This document shows positions 55,522 through 62,542 of a stretch of 64,000 nucleotides of DNA, piece after piece. This stretch comes from Algoriphagus lacus (lineage in GTDB: Bacteria > Bacteroidota > Bacteroidia > Cytophagales > Cyclobacteriaceae): positions 372,001-436,000 of the forward strand of contig NZ_QXML01000002.1 of assembly GCF_003583985.1 (NCBI RefSeq). The letters run 5' to 3'. The notes beneath the pieces were generated by a model. The model had not been told where the DNA came from. It was given only the letters and a program-made list of their open reading frames with translations, and did not search any database. The position numbers were made by a program, and so were the translations under genes. Numbering within the stretch: position 1 is the first letter of the stretch; each line of letters begins with the position of its first letter.

Positions 55522-55913
55522 TTTTCAACAGGTTTTCCGGCTGCATTCCAGGCGGTGATTCCACCTTCGAGCATGTAAACATGCTTGAAGCCTGCTTTTT
55601 GCATCTGATCTGCGGCTTTTCGGGTACGGTTACCGGATTTGCAGTATAGGAGATAGGTTTTGTTTTTGTTGAGTTTTGAGATTTCCTGCTGAAAACCCTC
55701 TCCCAGAAAGTTGATGTTTACGGATCCAGCCAAATGTCCTTCAGCAACTTCTTCAGGTGTCCTTACATCCACCACCATGTTTTTTTTCTTTGTTGCCATT
55801 TTTTCAAATTTAGCAATCGAAATGACATTGATGGAGTCCTTGACAGCGGTTTGGGCAAAGGAGGCCGCTCCCATAAGAAGGAAAGCGAATAACAGGATAA
55901 GTTTGGTTTTCAT
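55518..55913 (-). CDS. Secreted rhodanese-like protein
   Basis: A single-domain rhodanese of 131 residues with a signal peptide (1-20, ending SFAQ), so it should act outside the cytoplasm. The active cysteine is C91 in the loop YLLYCKSGNRTRKA, followed by the family pattern GFKHVYMLEGGITAWNAAGKP. Its substrate may be thiosulfate or a protein-bound persulfide. It is coupled by a 4-base overlap to the aldehyde dehydrogenase gene, with no obvious joint pathway. Confidence 0.92.
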   Translation of the reverse strand: MKTKLILLFAFLLMGAASFAQTAVKDSINVISIAKFEKMATKKKNMVVDVRTPEEVAEGHLAGSVNINFLGEGFQQEISKLNKNKTYLLYCKSGNRTRKAADQMQKAGFKHVYMLEGGITAWNAAGKPVEK

Positions 55914-55980
55914 GATTTTTTTGAATTAATGAGTAAGGTCCGCCATATTGAACCGAAAATTTACTTGGTTTCGTTTCAAA

Positions 55981-56484
55981 ATGCCCAGAAAGATCGGATT
56001 GATTTCAGATTCCCACAGTTACATTGATCACAAAACACTGAGTTTTTTACAGGAGGTGGATGAGATCTGGCACGCAGGCGATATCGGAAGTATAGCGGTG
56101 ATGGATGCTTTGCCAAAGGGGAAGGTGGTCCGTGCAGTTTATGGAAATATCGATGATGCAGCAATGCAGCAAGAATACCCCGAATGGCAGGAGTTTGAAC
56201 TTGAGGGGGTGAACGTGTTGATGACTCACATTGGAGGCAAACCTCCGCGATATTCTAAAGGAGTCAAGCCAAGAATCAGGGAATTTGGTGCGCAGTTATT
56301 TATTTGTGGGCATTCCCACATCTGCAAGGTGGAGTTTGATCCTGGTACGAACTGTCTTTATATGAATTCCGGTGCAATAGGCCAACAAGGGTTTCATCAC
56401 ATGCGGACAATGCTTCTCTTCGATCTGGATAAGGGAAAAATCCAAAACCTCCGGGTGGTGGAATTGGGTAAAAGAGGGCAATAA
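55981..56484 (+). CDS. Metallophosphoesterase of the YfcE/MJ0936 type
   Basis: A 167-residue calcineurin-like phosphoesterase. The metal motifs are visible: DSH (IGLISDSHSYID), GD (IWHAGDIGS), GNID in place of GNHD (VYGNIDDAA), THIGG (MTHIGGKP) and GHSH (ICGHSHICKV). Such small enzymes hydrolyse phosphodiesters or cyclic nucleotides in vitro. The ATG at 55981 matches the family start; the longer reading from a TTG at 55948 adds an unrelated tail. It converges on the 47-residue protein gene, with a shared terminator. Confidence 0.92.
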   Translation: MPRKIGLISDSHSYIDHKTLSFLQEVDEIWHAGDIGSIAVMDALPKGKVVRAVYGNIDDAAMQQEYPEWQEFELEGVNVLMTHIGGKPPRYSKGVKPRIREFGAQLFICGHSHICKVEFDPGTNCLYMNSGAIGQQGFHHMRTMLLFDLDKGKIQNLRVVELGKRGQ

Positions 56485-56514
56485 AAAAAGGCGACCAATT
56501 GGACGCCTTTATAT
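56484..56514. terminator. Bidirectional terminator
   Basis: AAAGGCG and CGCCTTT (within 56488-56510) form the outer stem and CCAATTGG the inner palindrome, with an A-run on the left and TTTATATTTT on the right. It serves the phosphoesterase gene and, from the other side, the 47-residue protein gene. Confidence 0.75.
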
Positions 56515-56531
56515 TTTAAGAAGACTTGTGA

Positions 56532-56675
56532 TTACTTAGCGAAAGAAGCTTTAAGCTCTTCAACGTCTACGTTTTTAATCACTGGCTTAGCGCTCAACTG
56601 CTTGATTTTGATCACGCGAGCTGTCTGACCCTGTCTTTTTCTTCTCAGTTTTCTTTTTAGTGTAGTAACACCCAT
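56532..56675 (-). CDS. Very small basic protein, possibly ribosomal
   Basis: A 47-residue protein beginning MGVTTLKRKLRRKRQGQ and ending VEELKASFAK, with many Lys and Arg residues in the first 16 positions and an acidic short C-terminal helix. It is framed as a real gene: a TACTTTTG-type promoter box lies 40 bases upstream and a terminator downstream, and the codon use is ordinary. The size and charge suggest an RNA-binding or ribosomal protein. A Bacteroidota-specific small ribosomal protein such as bL38 is one candidate, which I cannot confirm without a search. Confidence 0.7.
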   Translation of the reverse strand: MGVTTLKRKLRRKRQGQTARVIKIKQLSAKPVIKNVDVEELKASFAK

Positions 56676-56714
56676 GGCCGTATATGTTTAAATTTTTGAA
56701 TTCAAAACGAAGCG

Positions 56715-56722
56715 CAAAAGTA
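56715..56722 (-). promoter_or_regulatory. Candidate promoter of the small basic protein gene
   Basis: On the minus strand TACTTTTG matches TAnnTTTG, followed by GCG. Transcription would begin near 56709, leaving a leader of about 35 bases. Confidence 0.45.
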
Positions 56723-56809
56723 AGGAAACAATTCTTTTCCGCCTACAAATCTTCGGATTTTATTCCGGACTTATTGGAGGAGCGAAACAGGCTTTTGCTG
56801 ATTTTTAGA

Positions 56810-56817
56810 TAAATTTG
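56810..56817 (+). promoter_or_regulatory. Candidate -7 promoter element of hisS
   Basis: TAAATTTG matches TAnnTTTG and lies 23 bases before the hisS start codon. No TTG is at the 19-base spacing. Confidence 0.35.
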
Positions 56818-56840
56818 GCCTCATTTACCAAAAGTTACCC

Positions 56841-58202
56841 ATGCAAAAGCCGAGTTTGCCAAAAGGCACCCGAGATTTTGGCCCCATCCAAATGGCCCGA
56901 AGAACATACATTTTGGACGCGATCAAAGAGACTTTTCAGCTTTTTGGTTATCAACAGATCGAGACTCCGGCTATGGAAAACCTCAGTACCTTGACCGGGA
57001 AGTATGGTGATGAAGGAGATCAACTCTTGTTTAAAATTCTCAACAGCGGGGATTTTATCAAGGATGTAAATGCATCGGATTTGGAAAAGGGCTCAGGAGC
57101 AATTTTGAACAAGGTTTCTGAAAAAGGTCTACGATACGACTTAACAGTGCCTTTTGCCCGGTATGTAGTGATGAATCGGAACGAGTTGACTTTTCCCTTC
57201 AAGCGTTATCAGATTCAGCCTGTTTGGAGAGCTGACCGTCCCCAAAAGGGCCGATACCGTGAATTTTATCAATGTGATGCCGATGTGGTAGGGACCGACA
57301 GCCTGGTATGTGAAGCAGAGATCGTTCTGATGATTCGGCGTGTTTTTGAAAAATTGGGACTCAGGGACTATAGCATTAAGGTCAATAACCGAAAAATCCT
57401 AACCGGAATTGCCGAAGCAATCGGTGAAGCAGGAAAAGAGGGACCGCTTTGTGTGGCCATTGATAAGTTGGATAAAATCGGCTGGGAAAAAGTGCAGGAG
57501 GAATTGTCCCAACGTGGATTTGGAGAAAATTCTGTCCAAAACTTAGCTCCTTTGGTTGCTTTGCAAAGTGACCTTCCTGGGAAAATCGAGTTTTTGAAAG
57601 GCTTTTTGAAAAACTCGGAAATCGGGCTAAAAGGAGTCGAGGAGCTGGAGCAGGTTTTCGGGATTTTATCTCAAATGGGAGAAAATCTCAGTCATGTGGA
57701 TTTTGATATCATGTTGGCCAGGGGGCTTTCTTACTATACCGGAGCGATCTTTGAGGTCAAAGTTCATGGAGTTTCCATTGGTTCGGTGAGTGGTGGAGGA
57801 AGGTATGATAACCTGACCGGTGTATTTGGATTGCCGGGTGTTTCCGGGGTTGGTTTTTCTTTTGGAGTCGACAGATTGTATGACGTATTGGACGAACTCA
57901 ATGGGTTTCCTGCGGAGACATATACCGGTACCCGCTTGCTGCTGACTTATTTTGATCAAAAGGGATTTGAATACGCGCTGAGTTTGCTTAAACATTTCCG
58001 ACAGGCAGGCATCAAAACAGAGATTTATCCGGACCAAGCCAAGATCAAAAAGCAATTTGAATTTGCTACCAAAAAAGAAATCCCCTATGTGGGGATTTGC
58101 GGGGATCAGGAGATTTTGACAGGTACTGTGGCGATCAAAAACCTTGGTTCAGGTGAGCAAGAAACGTGTTCAATCGACAGAGCTGTAACACTTTTGACTT
58201 AA
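56841..58202 (+). CDS. hisS: Histidyl-tRNA synthetase
   Basis: HisRS charges tRNA-His. The class II motifs are in place: motif 1 region PKGTRDFGP and on, motif 2 FKRYQIQPVWRADRPQKGR near residue 120, the histidine signature ARGLSYYTGAIFEV near 290, and the closing GSVSGGGRYDNL. The C-terminal anticodon-binding domain covers about 350-453. Length 453 is normal. Its stop codon shares the bases TTAA with the stop of a convergent hypothetical gene. Confidence 0.97.
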   Translation: MQKPSLPKGTRDFGPIQMARRTYILDAIKETFQLFGYQQIETPAMENLSTLTGKYGDEGDQLLFKILNSGDFIKDVNASDLEKGSGAILNKVSEKGLRYDLTVPFARYVVMNRNELTFPFKRYQIQPVWRADRPQKGRYREFYQCDADVVGTDSLVCEAEIVLMIRRVFEKLGLRDYSIKVNNRKILTGIAEAIGEAGKEGPLCVAIDKLDKIGWEKVQEELSQRGFGENSVQNLAPLVALQSDLPGKIEFLKGFLKNSEIGLKGVEELEQVFGILSQMGENLSHVDFDIMLARGLSYYTGAIFEVKVHGVSIGSVSGGGRYDNLTGVFGLPGVSGVGFSFGVDRLYDVLDELNGFPAETYTGTRLLLTYFDQKGFEYALSLLKHFRQAGIKTEIYPDQAKIKKQFEFATKKEIPYVGICGDQEILTGTVAIKNLGSGEQETCSIDRAVTLLT

Positions 58203-58480
58203 TCAACTTTAAGGATCGAGCTGATCGGGATATAAACTCCCCCTTTCAAAGAAACAAAGTCAGTGCCTACTGCCCAAACTGTAGTGTAAACCTGGAAAAT
58301 CTTCTCATCAGCCGATTTGAAAGTTAATTTCACTTTGGTTCGAAGGAGATTTCCAAGAGTTTGGGATCGATAAAGGTCTGCCATACGGTTTTTTCGTTCC
58401 TCAGGATCAGAGATCACTTCTCTTTTTGTAAAGCTGACATTGGAAATGTCTTCCTTTTCGATGACTTCTATGGTTTTCAT
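58199..58480 (-). CDS. Hypothetical small cytoplasmic protein
   Basis: A 93-residue protein of unknown function without signal or membrane segment. The first half is charged and helical (EERKNRMADLYRSQTLGN) and the second half reads like short beta strands (KVKLTFKSADEKIFQVYTT, VWAVGTDFVSLKGG, VYIPISSILKVD), similar to a small beta-barrel. I recognise no family. The ATG at 58480 is preferred over an upstream one at 58501. It converges on hisS with a 4-base overlap at the TTAA of the two stop codons. Confidence 0.7.
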   Translation of the reverse strand: MKTIEVIEKEDISNVSFTKREVISDPEERKNRMADLYRSQTLGNLLRTKVKLTFKSADEKIFQVYTTVWAVGTDFVSLKGGVYIPISSILKVD

Positions 58481-58666
58481 TGGGTTAATTAGGTTGATCA
58501 AATAATTATACCGAATAAGGTAAAAAAAGTTTTCAAAAAGAAAGTGAAAGATTTTATGAGTGGAATTTAAATAGTTTATCGATCCATAATTTCAAAATAT
58601 TATTTTGTTTCACTTTGGAATTCGATGGATTTATATCCAATATATTTACTCTAAAATTAGAAAGGG

Positions 58667-59002
58667 ATGTTTGATATCATGGGAATGATGGGCAAGGTAA
58701 AAGAAGCCCAGGCAAAAATTAAAGAAGCACAAGCCAAATTGGTCCACCTGACTGCCGAAGGTGAGTCAGGTGCAGGGATGGTGAAAGTCTATGTGAATGG
58801 CGAACGGAAAGTTCTCAAGATCGAAATGGATGAATCATTGCTTACACCGAAAGACAAAGAGATGCTGAGTGACCTGATCGTGGCCGCTACGAATAAAGCG
58901 ATGGAGGCAATCGAGCAAAAAATTAAAACAGAAATGAAGTCAGCCACCGAGGGAATGATACCTAATATTCCCGGTATGGATTTAGGCAATCTTTTCGGAT
59001 GA
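58667..59002 (+). CDS. Nucleoid-associated protein of the YbaB/EbfC family
   Basis: A 111-residue DNA-binding protein of the YbaB/EbfC family, a tweezer-like dimer that binds DNA. It starts FDIMGMMGKVKEAQAK and has a helix rich in AKIKEAQAKL, a beta sheet VKVYVNGERKVLKIEMD, and a closing GLY/PRO tail (MIPNIPGMDLGNLFG). In many bacteria it is next to dnaX and recR; here it lies before a glycosyltransferase gene with a 4-base ATGA overlap. Confidence 0.93.
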   Translation: MFDIMGMMGKVKEAQAKIKEAQAKLVHLTAEGESGAGMVKVYVNGERKVLKIEMDESLLTPKDKEMLSDLIVAATNKAMEAIEQKIKTEMKSATEGMIPNIPGMDLGNLFG

Positions 59003-60000
59003 AATCCTGTGCAATAGTCATCCTTAATTACAATGGCAGGCAGGTTTTGCCTGCTTTTTTGCCTTCTGTACTCCGGTACAGCAAACATGATATTTGGGTG
59101 ATTGACAATGCCAGTACCGATAATTCGCTTGATTTTTTAAAAACAGAATTTCCTTCAATTCCAGTCATTGAGCTTAGGTCCAATTTTGGCTATGCGGGTG
59201 GGTACAATTGGGGGTTGGAGGAGCTGAGAGGCAAGTACGAATATTTCATTCTGCTCAATTCTGATGTAGAGGTGACACCAAACTGGGATGTGGATTTGAT
59301 TGATTGGCTGGTAGCAAATCATGATTTTGTGGCACTGCAGCCTAAAATCCTTTCCTGGCAAGACCGGAAGACTTTTGATTACGCAGGAGCTGGAGGTGGT
59401 TACCTCGATTTTTTGGGATATCCCTATTGTAGGGGAAGGATATGGGAATCCATTGAGCATGACACCGGACAATACGATGATTCAATCCAAACTGATTGGG
59501 CCTCCGGGGCGTGCATGGTGATTCGAGCTGCTGATTTTTTTGAGCAGGAGGGCTTTGATGCCCATTTTTTTGCTCACATGGAAGAGATCGATTTGTGTTG
59601 GAGATTGAGGAAAAGTGGTAAAAAAATTGGATACCTAGGCTTGGTAACGGTTTACCATCAGGGCGGTGCTACTTTGGACCGCTCCAGTCCAAACAAGCTT
59701 TACCTGAATATCCGGAACAGTCTTAGTATGCTTTATAAAAATGAATCAAGCTTCGGATTTTTTGGAATTTTTCTAGTCAAACTACCCCTCGAGATTTTGG
59801 CAGGTGTTGATTACCTTATAAAAGGTAAAAGAGATTTTGCTTTTGCCATTCTCAGAGCTTACCGGGATTTTTGGAGGCAGCGGACTTTATACCCTAAGAC
59901 AAGAAAAAAAACTGACCGGGAAATCCCAAATTCAGGTCCAGTGAGGTTTATATTTTGGAACTACTTCGTTTTAGGGAAGCGGAAATTCAGCCAACTTTAA
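58999..60000 (+). CDS. Family 2 glycosyltransferase
   Basis: A 333-residue GT-A fold enzyme (GT2) that transfers a sugar from an activated donor. The N-terminal ILNYNGRQVL and DNASTDNSLDFL, the metal-binding region LLNSDVEVTP, and the later WASGACMVIRA and EEIDLCWRLRKSG are typical of the rhamnosyltransferase-like group. A hydrophobic stretch near 245-265 (FFGIFLVKLPLEILAG) may associate with the membrane. The acceptor is unknown; cell-surface glycan is likely. It overlaps ebfC by 4 bases and shares a TTAA stop with pspC. Confidence 0.9.
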   Translation: MKSCAIVILNYNGRQVLPAFLPSVLRYSKHDIWVIDNASTDNSLDFLKTEFPSIPVIELRSNFGYAGGYNWGLEELRGKYEYFILLNSDVEVTPNWDVDLIDWLVANHDFVALQPKILSWQDRKTFDYAGAGGGYLDFLGYPYCRGRIWESIEHDTGQYDDSIQTDWASGACMVIRAADFFEQEGFDAHFFAHMEEIDLCWRLRKSGKKIGYLGLVTVYHQGGATLDRSSPNKLYLNIRNSLSMLYKNESSFGFFGIFLVKLPLEILAGVDYLIKGKRDFAFAILRAYRDFWRQRTLYPKTRKKTDREIPNSGPVRFIFWNYFVLGKRKFSQL

Positions 60001-60215
60001 TCAAATAAAACTGGATTGTTCATTTTGCGGAAGTACTTTCGGATTTTCATCATCATAGCCATGCTCACGTAAAGAATGATGGGGGACCCCATGGTTACGA
60101 ATGAAGAATAGATAAAGAATAGTCGAATGCTGTCAATTGGAAAATTGAGTTTCTCTCCTAGTCGGGAACATACCCCGAAAGCACGCTCTTCGAAGAATAA
60201 TTTCAGTTTTTCCAT
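59997..60215 (-). CDS. PspC-domain small membrane protein
   Basis: A 72-residue protein of the PspC family. It contains the family pattern RAFGVCSRLGEKLNFPIDSIRLFF followed by a hydrophobic helix (about 33-52) and a basic tail KIRKYFRKM. In E. coli PspC takes part in the phage-shock response, but here no pspA or pspB is near, so the role may differ. It is divergent from the OmpA/TPR gene, with only 37 bases between the two starts, and its stop overlaps that of the glycosyltransferase. Confidence 0.88.
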   Translation of the reverse strand: MEKLKLFFEERAFGVCSRLGEKLNFPIDSIRLFFIYSSFVTMGSPIILYVSMAMMMKIRKYFRKMNNPVLFD

Positions 60216-60252
60216 GGCTTGTGGTGGTTTTATTTGGTCAAAATTAGAAAAA

Positions 60253-62061
60253 ATGGACTTGAACTTAATTAATCAATTCAATTTCAGATTGTTTCGGAGT
60301 TTGTTTCTGTTTTTTTTATTGATGAATCAGGTTGCTTTTGCAGGGTCAATAATAATGCCTGAAAACAAATTTTTAAAGGATGCCCGGCTAATACCACAAA
60401 AACTTAAACTTGAAGGAGATTCGCTTCGGTTTACAATAAAAGGAACTATTCCTATTGAATCTGTATTCTCACCCAAAAACCCTAAAGTGCTTGTCCTTTT
60501 CCAATCTCCAACTTTCAAATTGGAATTGGGTGAAATTGAGCTTAAGCGTACTGTTTCCAATTACGGATATGAGAAAAAGTTTTCTCTGAAATTTGAGCCA
60601 TGGATGCTGGAAGGGTCTTTGGAACTTTTGTTTTTCCAAGGAAAAAAAGTGGTGCAGGTTCCCTTTGAAAATGCAGTATTGGCAAAAGGTGTAATTGCTC
60701 CACAACTCATGGTTAAGTTAGGCGAGGTCTATCCTGATGAGCCTATTCCCGTTGTGGGCCTTTACATTACTACTGGCTCTCTGGACAAAGAAATTATCCA
60801 AAAGGAAGAGTTTTTGTTGGGTTTTGATCTGGGATCCTCCAGTTTTAAAGCCAATCAAGCTAACTCGGAAACATTGAATGGACTTGATCAATTTCTGGAA
60901 AGAAATCCCGATGTACAACAGATAAGAATCACAGGAATCCAGTCACCAGAATCCGGAGAGGGTAAAAACAGTTCGTTGGGAATGTCACGTGCTGAATCTG
61001 CGAGGAAGGTTCTTTTAAGTAGGATCAGTTCAGTTTCGGAATCTGATTTAAAAGTCAATTCCCGATGGAATGACTGGTTTGATTTGAGATTATTGCTAAG
61101 AGACTATAAAGGAATCTCCACCAACCGAAAAGATGAACTCTATGCAATTTTAATGAATCAGGAGACTTATTTGGAGCAAAGTGAGCGATTGAAAAAGGTC
61201 CCCGGATTCTCCCAAGTGGCACAAGATCTCTATCCCTTGCTCCGAGTGGCCAAAATTGAAATTACAGCCAAGCCAACAATGGGTTTGAATATGGAGCAAA
61301 GTATTCGTCTCAAAGAGGCACTGGCGAATAGAAGTATGGTTACAGACCTTTCATTTGCAGATTGGGTATTGGCTGCGGAGGCGAGCCAAAGCCTGGATGA
61401 GAAAGCGGCGATTTATTCCAAAATGACTGAGCTCTTCCGATCAGCGCTACCTTACAATAATATGGCTGTGGTAAGAATTCGTCAGGCACAGCGAACACTG
61501 GATCGGGAATCACGGGAAGTTTTATGGGATGAAGCATTGAGGTTATTGGAACAGGCCTATCGTATCGAACCAAATCCTCATACACTCCATAATCAAGGAC
61601 AGATATTAGCCTTTAGAGGGGCTTATTGGGATGCCTATCAGAAGCTTTCAACTGCATCAACCCTTACTCAAAATCCCGACTTTATTCAACACAATGAGGC
61701 CTTGCGCGGAGCTTTGGATGTACTGAGGGGGGACTATAGACTAGCTACTTTGCGGTTTGACTACAAGTTTACCGATCCAAAGGATTATTTCAACAAAGGA
61801 TTGGCTTATTATCTCCTTGGTGATTACGTCAATTCCAATATTGCCTTTGAAGAATCTGTGGTCAACGGAAGAGATTTTGGGTATGGCTACTATGGTTTGG
61901 CTATGATTGCCGCAGCAAGTGGTCAAAAGGAAGTTGCGGTTATTCAATTGAAGAAAGCCATTCAGTCAAACCGACAACTCGCGGATAAAGCTTTTTTAGA
62001 TCCCATTTTTGACGAGCTTCGGGAGAGTCAAGAATTTTTCTCGGAATTATCAACGAAATAA
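60253..62061 (+). CDS. Secreted protein with OmpA-like region and TPR repeats
   Basis: A 602-residue protein with a signal peptide or anchor in the first 30 residues (LFRSLFLFFLLMNQVAFAG). About residues 205-265 carry an OmpA-like pattern (LDQFLERNPDVQQIRITG, then SRAESARKVLL), which usually binds peptidoglycan. The last third (about 380-600) is made of TPR-like helices (DEALRLLEQAYRIEPNPHTL, YFNKGLAYYLLGDYVNSN, YGYYGLAMIAAASGQKEVA). The start at 60253 gives the signal peptide; the long reading from 60127 runs through the region opposite pspC and is rejected. Role unknown. Confidence 0.78.
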   Translation: MDLNLINQFNFRLFRSLFLFFLLMNQVAFAGSIIMPENKFLKDARLIPQKLKLEGDSLRFTIKGTIPIESVFSPKNPKVLVLFQSPTFKLELGEIELKRTVSNYGYEKKFSLKFEPWMLEGSLELLFFQGKKVVQVPFENAVLAKGVIAPQLMVKLGEVYPDEPIPVVGLYITTGSLDKEIIQKEEFLLGFDLGSSSFKANQANSETLNGLDQFLERNPDVQQIRITGIQSPESGEGKNSSLGMSRAESARKVLLSRISSVSESDLKVNSRWNDWFDLRLLLRDYKGISTNRKDELYAILMNQETYLEQSERLKKVPGFSQVAQDLYPLLRVAKIEITAKPTMGLNMEQSIRLKEALANRSMVTDLSFADWVLAAEASQSLDEKAAIYSKMTELFRSALPYNNMAVVRIRQAQRTLDRESREVLWDEALRLLEQAYRIEPNPHTLHNQGQILAFRGAYWDAYQKLSTASTLTQNPDFIQHNEALRGALDVLRGDYRLATLRFDYKFTDPKDYFNKGLAYYLLGDYVNSNIAFEESVVNGRDFGYGYYGLAMIAAASGQKEVAVIQLKKAIQSNRQLADKAFLDPIFDELRESQEFFSELSTK

Positions 62062-62542
62062 ATTTGCCCGGTTTCCAATTATTCAATCAAATAGGGCTTC
62101 TGTTGTTGGCAATTCAATAGAAGTATCTTTTGTTTTACTTATCCTTAATCCAACTTACTTTTTTGGGGGTTTTAGCATTAATAATGTGGTAAAATCGCCT
62201 GTCAGGATGAAAATCTCGAAATTTTATTTAGGCTGGCAGGTTTGAAATTTGTTTTAGATTATTTAACATTGAGCCATTAGAATTAATAATAAACCCAATT
62301 TGCTCGCCTATGACCAACATTACTTAACGTAATTCCTTCTCTCAATCCGCATCACCCGATGCATTCAAACCTACCGGTTCTTTTAAAAAGCTGGTCCTCG
62401 GACCTCGGTATAGTCGCAATAGAATCTTGAAAATCAAGCTCTTATCTATTGCAATTATTTTGAGAATAATCGCAAACGATTGCATAATCAATTAACCAAC
62501 AAGTTTTTGAGATTAATCTTGTTACCCAATCTATCTATGTTT
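62062..62542 (+). other. Long leader and regulatory region of the SusC-like gene
   Basis: The 481-base gap holds no gene. I see a hairpin GCATC/GATGC at 62349-62362, a palindrome GGTCCTCGGACC at 62393-62404, a LacI-type operator-like palindrome at 62472-62483, and a 21-base segment (62518-62538) matching inversely 52919-52939. The SusC start follows at once. Confidence 0.5.
62472..62483. promoter_or_regulatory. Candidate LacI-family operator
   Basis: GCAAACGATTGC is a palindrome in 10 of 12 positions with CG at the centre, like operators of LacI/GalR proteins, which control many sugar-uptake loci in Bacteroidota. It lies 60 bases before the susC start. The regulator is not in the window. Confidence 0.4.

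Noticed and set aside
60127-60252. 42-residue extension of the OmpA/TPR protein
   Set aside because: It is antisense to the start of pspC; the signal peptide begins shortly after 60253.
62391-62404. GGTCCTCGGACC as a terminator or attenuator
   Set aside because: The loop would be only two bases and no T-run follows, so I list it only as a palindrome.
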